NCBI GenBank assembly: GCA_902607625.1
Contig: CACLKR010000007.1
Coordinates: forward strand, 1-59,955
Direction: 5' to 3'
DNA length: 59,955 nucleotides
Source of the DNA: an uncultured Pelagibacteraceae bacterium
Lineage (GTDB): Bacteria > Pseudomonadota > Alphaproteobacteria > Pelagibacterales > Pelagibacteraceae
Positions within the stretch are counted from its first letter, which is position 1, and each line of letters starts with the position of its first letter. Made by a program: the position numbers and the translations under genes. This document shows, one piece after another, positions 28,955 to 38,401 of this stretch. Below the pieces are notes generated by a model that worked only from the letters and a program-made list of their open reading frames with translations, had not been told where the DNA came from and searched no databases.

Positions 28955-30296
28955 TAAAAAAAATATAATATTATTTTTAGTATTTATTTTATTGAACAAT
29001 TGCTCTTTTGATAGCAAAACAGGAATTTGGGATGGCAGCAAAGAAGAGGAAAGTAAAATAGCAGAGTTAGAAAAAAAACAGAGACAAATAATCGATACCT
29101 ATAAAATTTACTCATCCGAAGATATTTATGAGAAAAAAAAAATTTTAACCGAGAGTATTATTTTATCGGAGTCCAAAAAAAATTTATCATGGAAAATGTC
29201 AGGTTTAAACCATCAGAATTTTCTTGGTAATATTTATTCAACTGGTATAGACAATATCTTTTTAAAGAAAAAAATTGGAAAAAATAAATTTTCTATATAT
29301 AAAATTAAAACTTCATTATTATCGATTGATAATAACATAATTTTTTCTGATGATGTTGGTACAATTTTTAATATAAATGCGAATGGAAAGATATATTGGA
29401 AAACAAATATATATAAAAAAATATATAAAAAAATATATAAAAATTTGTCCTTCTCAGTTCATAAAAATACTATTTATGTTGCTGATAATGTCGGGTTTAT
29501 TTATGCTATTAATCTAAATAGTGGAAAACTTATTTGGATAAAAAACCATGGAGTACCGTTAAGATCCAATCTCAAGATTTTTGACGATAAAATTTTTTTA
29601 ATTGACCAAGAAAATAAAATTTTTTGTTTAAATTTAACTGATGGTTCTAAAATTTGGAACATTCATTCAATTTCTTCATTTATTAAATCACAAAGCCTTA
29701 TGTCTTTAGCGTTTTCAAAGAAAGGAGAATTAATAGTTCTTAACTCTTCAGGAGATTTATTTAAAATTAAATCTGAAAATGGCGAAGTGTACTGGGCCAC
29801 AAATATTTCTGGATCATTATATTCTGATGCATCAGATTTTTTTCAATCGTCAGATATAGTTATTACTGAAAAAGAAATTTTTTTTTCAAGCAATTCATCA
29901 ATTTTTTCATACGATCTAAACAATGGTTCAGTTAATTGGGAGAATAATGTAAATTCAGTTGACGCTCCCATTATTAGCGGAAAAAATATCTTTTTTGTTA
30001 CAGAAAATGGTTATTTTATAATTTTGAATAAAAATACAGGAAAAATAATTTCTTCTACTAATATTTTAAAAATTTTAAAAGAGAGAAATCAAAAAACTAA
30101 AATTACAGGTTTTATTATGGGTTCTGGAAAACTTTATTCAGTAACTTTAAATGGAAATTTAATTGTAAGTTCCGCTGCCTCAGGAAAAGCTGAATATTTC
30201 AAAAAAATTGGAGATCCAATTGCATCTTCTCCAATTATAAGTAATGGAAAATTGTATATTTTAACTGAAAATTCTAGAATTTTTGGATTTAATTAA
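28947..30296 (+). CDS. bamB: Outer-membrane assembly lipoprotein BamB
   Basis: A 449-residue lipoprotein: the lipobox is LLNNC with the acylated Cys at residue 19. After a coiled, charged stretch the protein has recurring PQQ-like beta-propeller blades, each with the form G-x-I/L-x-W (for example NGKIYWKTNI, SGKLIWIKN, DGSKIWNIHS, NGEVYWATNI, NGSVNWENN). It would sit in the outer membrane's inner leaflet and help BamA fold beta-barrels. Residues about 155-166 come from a 12-bp tandem repeat. It ends 8 bases inside the convergent purF gene. der, often next in other genomes, is absent. Confidence 0.88.
   Translation: MIDKKNIILFLVFILLNNCSFDSKTGIWDGSKEEESKIAELEKKQRQIIDTYKIYSSEDIYEKKKILTESIILSESKKNLSWKMSGLNHQNFLGNIYSTGIDNIFLKKKIGKNKFSIYKIKTSLLSIDNNIIFSDDVGTIFNINANGKIYWKTNIYKKIYKKIYKNLSFSVHKNTIYVADNVGFIYAINLNSGKLIWIKNHGVPLRSNLKIFDDKIFLIDQENKIFCLNLTDGSKIWNIHSISSFIKSQSLMSLAFSKKGELIVLNSSGDLFKIKSENGEVYWATNISGSLYSDASDFFQSSDIVITEKEIFFSSNSSIFSYDLNNGSVNWENNVNSVDAPIISGKNIFFVTENGYFIILNKNTGKIISSTNILKILKERNQKTKITGFIMGSGKLYSVTLNGNLIVSSAASGKAEYFKKIGDPIASSPIISNGKLYILTENSRIFGFN
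29409..29444 (+). repeat. 12-bp tandem repeat, three copies, inside bamB
   Basis: ATATATAAAAAA occurs at 29409-29420 and 29421-29432 exactly, and at 29433-29444 with one mismatch. The unit is a multiple of three, so copy-number change adds or removes the four residues IYKK without breaking frame. Confidence 0.85.
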
Positions 30297-31725
30297 ACTT
30301 AGATGACATAAGAGAAATCTCTTCATCTTCATAATTTTTATCATTTGCATCTATAGGTTTGATTGGATATTCACCAGTAAAACAATGGTCAGTAAATTGT
30401 GGATAGGATGGATTTCTTTTTTCATATCCCATAGAGGCATACAAACCTTCAATCGATAAAAATTGAAGTGTTGTTACATTGATGAATTTTCGCATACTTT
30501 CTAAGTCAAATTTTGAAGCAAGCAGTTCATTTTTATTTGGTGTATCCACTCCATAATAATCTGGATATTTAATAGGAGGGGAAGCGATCCTTAAATGAAC
30601 TTCTTTAGCCCCTGCTTCATATAGCATTTTAGTAATTTTCACTGATGTGGTGCCTCTAACTAATGAGTCATCTATTAAAATTAATGACTTATTTTTTACT
30701 AGAGATTTATTAACATTATGTTTTAGCTTTACACCTAAGCTTCTTATTTGTTGCGTTGGTTCGATAAAGGTTCTTCCTACATAATGATTTCTAATAATAC
30801 CTAATTCGACATTTTTTTTAATTTCTTCTGAATAACCTATTGCCGACGGGACACCAGAATCTGGAACAGGTATAATTAAATCTGAATCAACATGATTTTC
30901 TTTTGCTAATTCGGCTCCAAACCTTTTTCTATACTCATAAAAGCTAGTACTTTTTATTACACTATCTGGTCTTGAGAAATATATATATTCAAAAATACAC
31001 GGACGTTCTTTTATTTTTGGAAAAGGTTTTAGGCTTTCTAAACCTTTTTCGGTTATAATAACTATTTCTCCATTTTCGACTTCCCTAATAAATTTTGCAC
31101 CGATAATGTCGAATGCACACGTTTCTGATGCTAAAACATATGACTTATTGAGTTTACCAATAACCAATGGACGAATTCCAAATGGATCTCTAATTCCTAT
31201 TAATTTTTTGTTTAACAGAATAGTTAAGGCGTACCCACCTTGAATTTTAAAAAGCGCATCAATTATTTTATCAATTGTTTTAGATCTTTTTGATTTTGCA
31301 ATTAACTGGACTATAGTTTCTGTATCCGATGTTGTTTGAAAAATGGAACCGTTTTTTACCATTTCTTTTCTTAGATGTAGAGCGTTGCTCAAATTTCCAT
31401 TATGAGCAATACTAATACCTCCAGTATGAAGATCAGCAAAAAAGGGTTGAACATTCTTAATTAAATTATTTCCTGCTGTTGAATAACGATTATGACCAAT
31501 TGCACAAGCTCCTGGTAATTTTTCTAAAACTTTTCCTTTTGTAAAATTATCTCCAACTAAACCCAGTCTTCTTTCAGCATAAAAATTTTTTCCGTCAAAT
31601 GTAACAATACCACAACCTTCTTGCCCTCTATGTTGTAAAGCATGTAATCCCAAAGCGGTAAGAGCTGCAGCATCTTTATTATCAAAAATACCAAAGACTC
31701 CACATTTTTCTTTTAGTCTATCCAT
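30289..31725 (-). CDS. purF: Amidophosphoribosyltransferase
   Basis: A 478-residue enzyme for the first step of purine synthesis (PRPP plus glutamine to phosphoribosylamine). The seven-residue propeptide MDRLKEK precedes Cys8, which becomes the N-terminal nucleophile after processing, in CGVFGIF. Glutaminase landmarks ALQHRGQEGCGI and GHNRYSTAG follow, and the PRPP loop is LILIDDSLVRGTTS. It is the last gene of the minus-strand operon from rpsF, adjacent to cvpA as in many proteobacteria. Confidence 0.97.
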   Translation of the reverse strand: MDRLKEKCGVFGIFDNKDAAALTALGLHALQHRGQEGCGIVTFDGKNFYAERRLGLVGDNFTKGKVLEKLPGACAIGHNRYSTAGNNLIKNVQPFFADLHTGGISIAHNGNLSNALHLRKEMVKNGSIFQTTSDTETIVQLIAKSKRSKTIDKIIDALFKIQGGYALTILLNKKLIGIRDPFGIRPLVIGKLNKSYVLASETCAFDIIGAKFIREVENGEIVIITEKGLESLKPFPKIKERPCIFEYIYFSRPDSVIKSTSFYEYRKRFGAELAKENHVDSDLIIPVPDSGVPSAIGYSEEIKKNVELGIIRNHYVGRTFIEPTQQIRSLGVKLKHNVNKSLVKNKSLILIDDSLVRGTTSVKITKMLYEAGAKEVHLRIASPPIKYPDYYGVDTPNKNELLASKFDLESMRKFINVTTLQFLSIEGLYASMGYEKRNPSYPQFTDHCFTGEYPIKPIDANDKNYEDEEISLMSSKFN

Positions 31726-32280
31726 TTAAATTTTTTCTATTTTTTCTTCAGTTTCCTCGTAGTAATCTTTACTGTTAGGAAATTCGTTAATTAAAAACTT
31801 ACTTCCCTTATATATTGTTTCAAAAGAATAAGTACCCTCAGCTCTTAAAGGCCATTTTTGATGTGGATAAAACCAATTAATCAAAGAAAAAATACATACG
31901 CAAATTACATATCCTTTAAATATTCCAAAAATTAAACCAAAAATTTTGTCAACAGAACCAAGGCCTGAGTAAGTGACAGCATTACTAATAGCCTTACCTA
32001 TATTAATTATGACAAAAAGTGAAACTATGTATATAAAAATTCCTAAACCGATATCAGAAATAAATTTTGATTCTATATAATCTTGTACCCAAGGATTTAA
32101 TTTTGGAACTAATATGATTGTTATTACTAAAGCAAGCAACCATTTTGAAAAAGATAATAGGCTTAACATAAATCCTTTTGCAGCACATTGCGCCATGGAG
32201 TAAACAACAACTAAAAATACAATAAGATCGAATGCTGAAATACTACTTTGTATAAATTCTATCACGTCAGGCATTACCAA
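31726..32280 (-). CDS. cvpA: CvpA family inner-membrane protein
   Basis: A 184-residue protein with four hydrophobic helices in the first 130 residues (for example LIVFLVVVYSMAQCAAKGF and the KIFGLIFGIFKGYVICVCIF segment) and a soluble acidic tail. The family was named for colicin V production and is tied to envelope stress tolerance; its molecular activity is not established. Direct contact with purF (no gap) is the classic cvpA-purF arrangement. Confidence 0.88.
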   Translation of the reverse strand: MVMPDVIEFIQSSISAFDLIVFLVVVYSMAQCAAKGFMLSLLSFSKWLLALVITIILVPKLNPWVQDYIESKFISDIGLGIFIYIVSLFVIINIGKAISNAVTYSGLGSVDKIFGLIFGIFKGYVICVCIFSLINWFYPHQKWPLRAEGTYSFETIYKGSKFLINEFPNSKDYYEETEEKIEKI

Positions 32281-34720
32281 AAGGTTTTACTACTAAAATC
32301 AGTTTTGGCAAGAGCGTTAAAACCGAAACCATAGCTAAAAGCATTGCTATTCCTGTAAAAATTCCAAAATAAATTGTTGGTATAAAATTAGAAAGTACAA
32401 GTATAGAAAAACCAAAAACAATTGTTATAGAAGTATTTAAAATGGCCACACCAACAGTACCATGACATTTTTCAAGGGTTTCACTGTAGTTATTAATTTT
32501 TTTAAATTCTTCCCTAAATCTGTAGATATAATGAATGCTATTATCAACTGCTATACCTATAGTTATAGCAGCAATTGTTATCGTCATCATATCTAGAGGT
32601 ATGCCTAGTAAGCCAATAATACCTAAAATTAGAAAGGCAGCCATAAAATTAGGTACAACACCTATCAGAGATAAAGTAATATTTCGAAATAATATTAAGA
32701 ACATTATAGTGATGCCTGCCATTACAACGCCGAGAGTTAGTATTTGTGATTTAAACAAGCTCTGCAACAGATTGTTAAAAAGAATAAGAACGCCAGCTAG
32801 TTTAAATTCTTCACGTTTTAAACCTAATTGATTTTTTAAGTCATGATTGATTTTTTTTATTAATTCATTTCTTCTAAGATCTTCTTTGGAGTCTAAAATT
32901 CTTAGACTGATTCTAGCTTCATTATTTTTTATCGATATATAAGGATCAATTATTTCTTTTTTAATTGAATCGGGAATTTTTGTGTATAAGACACCCATCT
33001 CTAGTCCCTGCAATTCTTTCCCTCCATTTAAATCTTCTGCAATCTTAACCATAGAGGCAAAAGATATAACTTTGCCAACGGCCGGCAAATTATCAAGGTA
33101 GTCGTGAACTTGAGTAATTCTGTCTATTTTATTTCTCGTAAACCAATATTTTGCATCATCTTTTTCTTCATCATCCCAGCTATCAAAATCGTCTTCCGTT
33201 TTTTCTATTTTTTCTTTATCTGGAAATTTAATTATTACATCAAGAGGAGTTGTTCCGCCAAGCTCGTCATCAATTAATTTCATACCTTTGTAGATTTCAG
33301 TTTCTTTGTCAAAATAATTTATAAAACTATTTTCAACTTCAAGTTTTGCAATACCAATAATGCTTACGATAATAACAAGCAAAGCTGATACAAAAATCGT
33401 TTTAGTATTTTTTTGTGCAACTTTACTTAAGAAAGAAGTAATTACTGATTTTTTATCATCTCTATAATTTATATTGTCTTTACTCAAAATATTTAAAATC
33501 GCAGGCAATAAGGTAAAAGTTATAGATAAAGAAACCAACAGACCCACGGTCATCATCCATCCAAAGTCAATAATAGGTTTAATGTTACTAAATATCAGTG
33601 ATAGAAAAGCACAAATGGTTGTAAGCACTGTGTAGAGTATTGGCCAAAACATTTTCCCCGATGTCCAAAGTATTGCGGCACTATTTGAAGTATTTGGGTT
33701 TTCTCTTTTAAATTGTAAATATCGAACGCTCATATGGATGTTCATTGCCATAGTTAGAATAAGCATTAGAGCGATGAAATTTGAAGATATTACTGTAACT
33801 TTCCAGCCGACCAGCCCTAGTAAACCAACCATAATAAGAACTGAAAAAAAACAACTTAATAATGGGATAAAAACCCACAGAAAGCTTCTAAAAACAAACC
33901 AAAGCGTACAAACAATAAAAAGAAATACTCCAGCTCCAAATACTATTATATCATTTTTTATATAAGTCATCATATCATCAGCAATCATAGGGATGCCTCC
34001 CAAATGAATTTTTGCAGTACTTTTGTATTTTTCTATAACTGTCCTAATTTCATTTATATTTTGGTGATTTTTTTTATTATATGATTTTTTATAATTGTCA
34101 TATCCTTTTAAAAATTTTTTATACTCTTTTTTATTTTCAGAAGTTAATAGTCCTTTATCTTTCTTATCTAGATAGTTATTTTTAATTCTTATAAGATTAG
34201 ATAATTTTTTATCAGTCTTAATGTAAACTAGTATTCCACTGGTTTTGCCATCTTTACTAATTACAAATTCTTTATAAATTGGACTATTAATAATTTCATC
34301 AAAACCCCTTTCTTTATCTACATCTTCACTGGATAAAGTTTTAAAATTTTTAATTCTTTCTTCTAAAGGATCATCATTATTTTTTAGTAATGGCACATCT
34401 AGAATAGTCATTACATTATTTACCCAGGTTAAATTTTTTAAATCATTTTTTAGATTTGTAAGATTTTTAATTGTATCTGATTCTAATAAATCTTTTGTTG
34501 GAGTGTAGGTAAGCACTAGAAAATCTTTTGAACCATATTTGGTATTTACCTCCCTTAAATATTTCAAATCAGGATCATTTTCTAGAAGTAAAGTGTCTGA
34601 TGATGCGTCTAACTGAAAGTCTTTAGTAAAGTACCCAAAACTTAGTAATAAAGTAATAAGTATTAATAAAGTTAATTTAGGTTTTTCAATTATTGAACTT
34701 TTGTATATTTTTTCAAACAT
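32267..34720 (-). CDS. RND-superfamily (MMPL-type) exporter
   Basis: An 817-residue membrane protein with RND topology: helix 1 at about 15-30, a periplasmic domain to about 250, a block of five helices (about 253-420), a second periplasmic domain (about 470-660) and a final helix block (about 660-815). The conserved GIAVDNSIHYIYRFREE motif marks the second half. It resembles COG1033-type lipid exporters such as HpnN relatives rather than drug pumps. No adaptor or outer-membrane gene adjoins it. It lies between dnaB (14-base gap) and cvpA (14-base overlap), an unusual position. Substrate unknown; a lipid is the best guess. Confidence 0.82.
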   Translation of the reverse strand: MFEKIYKSSIIEKPKLTLLILITLLLSFGYFTKDFQLDASSDTLLLENDPDLKYLREVNTKYGSKDFLVLTYTPTKDLLESDTIKNLTNLKNDLKNLTWVNNVMTILDVPLLKNNDDPLEERIKNFKTLSSEDVDKERGFDEIINSPIYKEFVISKDGKTSGILVYIKTDKKLSNLIRIKNNYLDKKDKGLLTSENKKEYKKFLKGYDNYKKSYNKKNHQNINEIRTVIEKYKSTAKIHLGGIPMIADDMMTYIKNDIIVFGAGVFLFIVCTLWFVFRSFLWVFIPLLSCFFSVLIMVGLLGLVGWKVTVISSNFIALMLILTMAMNIHMSVRYLQFKRENPNTSNSAAILWTSGKMFWPILYTVLTTICAFLSLIFSNIKPIIDFGWMMTVGLLVSLSITFTLLPAILNILSKDNINYRDDKKSVITSFLSKVAQKNTKTIFVSALLVIIVSIIGIAKLEVENSFINYFDKETEIYKGMKLIDDELGGTTPLDVIIKFPDKEKIEKTEDDFDSWDDEEKDDAKYWFTRNKIDRITQVHDYLDNLPAVGKVISFASMVKIAEDLNGGKELQGLEMGVLYTKIPDSIKKEIIDPYISIKNNEARISLRILDSKEDLRRNELIKKINHDLKNQLGLKREEFKLAGVLILFNNLLQSLFKSQILTLGVVMAGITIMFLILFRNITLSLIGVVPNFMAAFLILGIIGLLGIPLDMMTITIAAITIGIAVDNSIHYIYRFREEFKKINNYSETLEKCHGTVGVAILNTSITIVFGFSILVLSNFIPTIYFGIFTGIAMLLAMVSVLTLLPKLILVVKPFGNA

Positions 34721-34734
34721 CGAAGTGCTTAAAG

Positions 34735-36165
34735 CTATTTGTTTTCTAGGTCTTTGAACTTAGTATACATTGCTTCAAATTCAACTCTGACATTTCCTGT
34801 TGGTCCATGTCTTTGCTTACCAATAATTATTTCTGCTAAACGTGACACTTCATCCATTTTTTGTTGCCACTCAGCATGTTCAACAGATCCTAGTGTAGGT
34901 TCTTTATTTTCAAGGTAATAAGCTTCTCTATAAACAAACATTACAACATCTGCGTCTTGTTCAATAGATCCAGATTCTCTTAAATCAGATAATTGTGGTT
35001 TTTTATTATCCCTTAGCTCAACTTGACGAGAAAGTTGTGATAAAGCAAGCACAGGTACACCGAGTTCTTTTGCTAAAGCTTTCAGTCCTTGTGTTATTTC
35101 AGAAATTTCTTGCACTCTATTGTATTCTTTTTTCCCTATGGATCTCATTAATTGGATATAATCAACAACAATTAACTCAAGTCCAAAAAGTCTTTTAATT
35201 CTTCTTGATCTATTGCTGATAGCTGCAATAGTGATGGCAGGAGTTTCATCTATATATAAAGGTAGTTCAGAAATATTTTTTGAAGTTTCTATAAACTGCT
35301 CAAACTCTTTTTCACTTACTTTCCCTCTTCTAATATCATTAGATCTTATTCTTGACTGCTCAGAAAGTATTCTTGTTGAAAGTTGTTCCGATGACATTTC
35401 TAAAGAAAAAAAAGCTACAGTAGATTTAGATCCTTTTTTTTCAATATTTTTCGCAGCATGAAAAGCAATATTTGTTGCAAGGGAAGTTTTACCCATAGAA
35501 GGTCTTCCCGCAATGATGACCAAATCTTGTTTGTGTAATCCTCCTAATCTTGAATCTAAATCAGTTAATCCAGTCGGGACACCAACTATACCTTCTTCAC
35601 TTTGATAGGCGCTTTTAGCCATTCCGATTGTTTGTTCAAGCGCTTTTTCAAATTTCATAAAAGATTGACTAAAGTGACCTCTTTCAGCCAAATCAAATAA
35701 AGATTTCTCAGCATTTAGAATAATTTCTTCAGATGAAGTATTAATTTCAGCATTGTTGAAAGCTTCATATAAAACAGATTCAGAAATTTTAATTAATTCT
35801 CTACGCCTGTGCATTTCTTGAACAATTTTTGCATAATCAATTGTCTGTTTTGTTGAAGTTGAGAATTTTGTAATTTTTATTAAGTATTCTTGGCCACCAA
35901 GTTCTTTTAAGCCCTCATTGTTTTCAAAGTGATTTTTCAGCGTGATAGGATTAGCCAAAAGACCCTTCGAAATTAATTTTTCAATTGTTTCATAGATTTT
36001 GACATGTATAGGGTCAAAGAATTTCTGTGGATCAAGTAAAGATGATATTTCGTCATAGATATCGTTAGAAACCAATATCGAACCTATAACGGCTTGTTCA
36101 GCCTCAATATTGCAAGGCATTTGCTTTTCAGAATTTTCAACTATTTTGAGAGGTTGTTGAGCCAT
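34735..36165 (-). CDS. dnaB: Replicative DNA helicase
   Basis: A 476-residue hexameric 5'-3' helicase. The N-terminal domain begins at MPCNIEAEQAVIGSIL. Walker A is GRPSMGKTS near residues 220-228, LIVVDYIQLM is Walker B, and LSQLSRQVELR and LRESGSIEQDADVVMFV are the later RecA-fold motifs. No intein interrupts it. It follows rplI after 94 bases and continues into the RND exporter gene. Confidence 0.97.
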   Translation of the reverse strand: MAQQPLKIVENSEKQMPCNIEAEQAVIGSILVSNDIYDEISSLLDPQKFFDPIHVKIYETIEKLISKGLLANPITLKNHFENNEGLKELGGQEYLIKITKFSTSTKQTIDYAKIVQEMHRRRELIKISESVLYEAFNNAEINTSSEEIILNAEKSLFDLAERGHFSQSFMKFEKALEQTIGMAKSAYQSEEGIVGVPTGLTDLDSRLGGLHKQDLVIIAGRPSMGKTSLATNIAFHAAKNIEKKGSKSTVAFFSLEMSSEQLSTRILSEQSRIRSNDIRRGKVSEKEFEQFIETSKNISELPLYIDETPAITIAAISNRSRRIKRLFGLELIVVDYIQLMRSIGKKEYNRVQEISEITQGLKALAKELGVPVLALSQLSRQVELRDNKKPQLSDLRESGSIEQDADVVMFVYREAYYLENKEPTLGSVEHAEWQQKMDEVSRLAEIIIGKQRHGPTGNVRVEFEAMYTKFKDLENK

Positions 36166-36259
36166 TATTATTTTTTAATCATTTAATACTAAAAAAATTA
36201 TAAAAAGAACTCGAAAGTTATACACCGAATTAATTTTCTGTGGAAAATAGAGATAAAAA

Positions 36260-36718
36260 TTAATTTTCCTCTTCTTGTTTTACAACTTCAATATGAATAA
36301 GTGCCTGGATTTCGGCATGTAAATTAATTTTTGCCTCGTATTTTCCAATTTTGTTTATTTCTTTCCCTAAATCAATCTGAGATGGTTTTATTTCAATCTT
36401 ATCAATATTTTCTACATTTTTAGAAATTTCTTTAGGTTTTATTGACCCGTACAATTCATTGTTTTCTTTTGCCATTTTTGAAAATCTATAATTTTTTTTA
36501 TTAATTATATCATAAATTTTTTTAGCATCCTTTTTTAGAGAGATATTTTTTTCGTTAAGTTTGGCTTTTTTTTTATTTACTAAATCGATATTTTCTCTGG
36601 AAGCTTTAAGAGCTTTTCCAAATCTAATAAGAAAATTTCTTCCATGCCCTCTTTTGACATTTACTACATCTCCAATACTTCCAAGATTTTTAATATTTTC
36701 TAGTAAGACAACTTCCAT
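36260..36718 (-). CDS. rplI: 50S ribosomal protein L9
   Basis: A 152-residue protein. The N-terminal rRNA-binding domain is clear: MEVVLLENIKNLGSIGDVV followed by KRGHGRNFLIRFGKA. A long charged connecting helix (residues about 45-80) leads to a weakly conserved C-terminal domain. It is the third gene of rpsF-rpsR-rplI. Confidence 0.96.
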   Translation of the reverse strand: MEVVLLENIKNLGSIGDVVNVKRGHGRNFLIRFGKALKASRENIDLVNKKKAKLNEKNISLKKDAKKIYDIINKKNYRFSKMAKENNELYGSIKPKEISKNVENIDKIEIKPSQIDLGKEINKIGKYEAKINLHAEIQALIHIEVVKQEEEN

Positions 36719-36726
36719 GAGAAATA

Positions 36727-36999
36727 TTATAATAATGCTAAGACTCTAGCTCTTTTTATAGATCTAGAAAGTTCTTTTTGCTTTTTCAATGACACGGAAG
36801 TTACACGCGAAGGTAAAATTCTTCCACTCTCGGAGAGATATCTTTTTAGCAATTTAATATTTTTGTAATCTACTATAGGAGCCTCTTTTCCTGATAGAGG
36901 GCATTTTTTATTAAATTTCATATCAGTCTTTTGAAATAAATTTAATTTTTTGTGTTTTAAATTTTTTTTATTACTTCTAAAATTTTTTTTTCTTTTCAT
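36727..36999 (-). CDS. rpsR: 30S ribosomal protein S18
   Basis: A 90-residue protein with a lysine-rich N-terminal extension and the conserved core [23 protein letters not shown], then [10 protein letters not shown] and [13 protein letters not shown]. It binds S6 on the small-subunit platform. It is 8 bases from rplI and 13 bases after rpsF. Confidence 0.97.
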   Translation of the reverse strand: MKRKKNFRSNKKNLKHKKLNLFQKTDMKFNKKCPLSGKEAPIVDYKNIKLLKRYLSESGRILPSRVTSVSLKKQKELSRSIKRARVLALL

Positions 37000-37012
37000 T
37001 TTTATTTAGTTT

Positions 37013-37339
37013 TTACGATTCTCTCTTTTCAAAATATTCTTTTTCCAGATCATGTTTTTTAACTCTGACCGTCAAAAATCTAATCAACGTTTGGTCAATA
37101 TTTTCTGCTTTTTCTAATTCGTCGATCGTTTTCCCTGTTCCTTCAAATTTTATATGAAAATAAAAGCCTTTTTTGTTATTTTTTATTAAATGGGAGAGAT
37201 TTCTCAGTCCCCATTCCTCAGTTTTTAAAACTTTTCCAGAGTTTTTATTAATTAAATTTTCGTATTTGTTTATTATTGTCTTCGAGTGATTTTCAAGCTT
37301 ATCTTGCTTTATTATTAAAGTATGTTCGTAACAATTCAT
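37013..37339 (-). CDS. rpsF: 30S ribosomal protein S6
   Basis: A 108-residue protein starting MNCYEHTLIIKQD with WGLRNLSHLIKNNKKGFYFHIKFEG, the core S6 ferredoxin-like fold. The C-terminal tail (HDLEKEYFEKRES) is short. It leads the rpsF-rpsR-rplI-dnaB-exporter-cvpA-purF operon and is divergent from fabD. Confidence 0.96.
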   Translation of the reverse strand: MNCYEHTLIIKQDKLENHSKTIINKYENLINKNSGKVLKTEEWGLRNLSHLIKNNKKGFYFHIKFEGTGKTIDELEKAENIDQTLIRFLTVRVKKHDLEKEYFEKRES

Positions 37340-37409
37340 TCACTATTTTCCTCGGTTAATCCAATAAAATCTTTGAATAATCCACCTTTTTTTTTGGTAG
37401 AGGTTGTGA

Positions 37410-37438
37410 CTTATACTATTAAAATTTTCGATATACAA
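37410..37438 (-). promoter_or_regulatory. Putative promoter of the rpsF operon
   Basis: On the minus strand, TTGTAT (37438-37433), 17 bases and TATAAG (37415-37410). The -10 matches five of six; the -35 only three. A start near 37403 gives a leader of about 64 bases that begins with a six-pair hairpin with an A9 loop (37401-37381). Confidence 0.35.
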
Positions 37439-37480
37439 CTATTAAAATTCAATTATATTATAATATATTTTTATTATCAT

Positions 37481-38401
37481 ATGAAAGCTGTTTTATTTCC
37501 AGGCCAGGGTTCACAATATGTTGGAATGGGATTAGATTTTTATGAGAAGTTTAATTCTGTAAAAGCAATTTTTGAGACAGTAGATAAAACTCTAGGATTC
37601 TCACTATCAAGTATAATATTAAATGGTCCCGAAGAAAAATTAAAACTTACCCAGAATACCCAGCCCGCAATTATGACCATAGGAGTTTCATTATTTAATG
37701 TTTTGAAAAATCAATCTAGTTTGAATTTAAACAAAGCTAGATTTTTTGCTGGACATTCTCTAGGAGAGTATACAGCTCTTGTTTGTGCAGGATCATTGAC
37801 AATAGAAAAAGCTGCTTATTTATTACATGAAAGAGGAAAAGCTATGCAAGATTCAATTCCTCCAGACAAGGGTGCTATGATGGCTATACTTGGGATGACA
37901 ATAAGAGAGGTTGAAAATGAAATTAGTTTACTTCCCAAAGAAGAAATTTGTGAAATTGCTAATGATAATAGTAATGCTCAGGTTGTTGTAAGTGGAGGAA
38001 GAAAAGTTATTGAAATTCTTAATAAAAATTTGAAAATAAAAAAAAAAAGAGGAATACTTTTATCTGTAAGCGCTCCATTTCATTGTACTTTAATGAAGAA
38101 GGCTGCGGAAAATATGAAAGAGAAAATTGAAAATACAAATTTTTTAAAACCTGAGCCAACTATTATTAGCAATGTGACTGCTCAAGAAGAATCAGATGTA
38201 AACAAAATTAAGCCACTATTAGTTGATCAAATTATATCAAGAGTTAGATGGAGAGAAAGTGTAGAATATATGATAAAAAATGGTGTTACAGATTTTTTAG
38301 AAATTGGTCCTGGAAAAGTGCTTTCTGGTTTAGTAAAAAAAATAAATAAAAACGTTAAAATATCAAACATTAACTCTATGAAAGATATAAAAGATGATTA
38401 A
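37481..38401 (+). CDS. fabD: Malonyl-CoA--acyl carrier protein transacylase
   Basis: The start at 37481 gives MKAVLFPGQGSQYVGMG, the canonical beginning, and 306 residues; the open frame further upstream is unrelated. The active Ser93 is in GHSLGEYTAL, an Arg follows in the HERGKAMQ segment and the catalytic His is in SAPFHCTLM. It loads malonate onto AcpP. It overlaps fabG by 8 bases. Confidence 0.97.
   Translation: MKAVLFPGQGSQYVGMGLDFYEKFNSVKAIFETVDKTLGFSLSSIILNGPEEKLKLTQNTQPAIMTIGVSLFNVLKNQSSLNLNKARFFAGHSLGEYTALVCAGSLTIEKAAYLLHERGKAMQDSIPPDKGAMMAILGMTIREVENEISLLPKEEICEIANDNSNAQVVVSGGRKVIEILNKNLKIKKKRGILLSVSAPFHCTLMKKAAENMKEKIENTNFLKPEPTIISNVTAQEESDVNKIKPLLVDQIISRVRWRESVEYMIKNGVTDFLEIGPGKVLSGLVKKINKNVKISNINSMKDIKDD

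Noticed and set aside
32535-32831. 98-codon plus-strand frame inside the RND exporter
   Set aside because: Antisense shadow of the final transmembrane block.
37381-37401. Hairpin with A9 loop in the rpsF leader as an S6:S18 autoregulatory element
   Set aside because: Only six pairs, one a wobble, and I do not see the CCG bulge expected of the known S6:S18 leader.
37322-37480. Longer fabD start (53 extra codons)
   Set aside because: The extension overlaps the start of rpsF and the rpsF promoter region and has no similarity to FabD; MKAVLFPGQGS is canonical.
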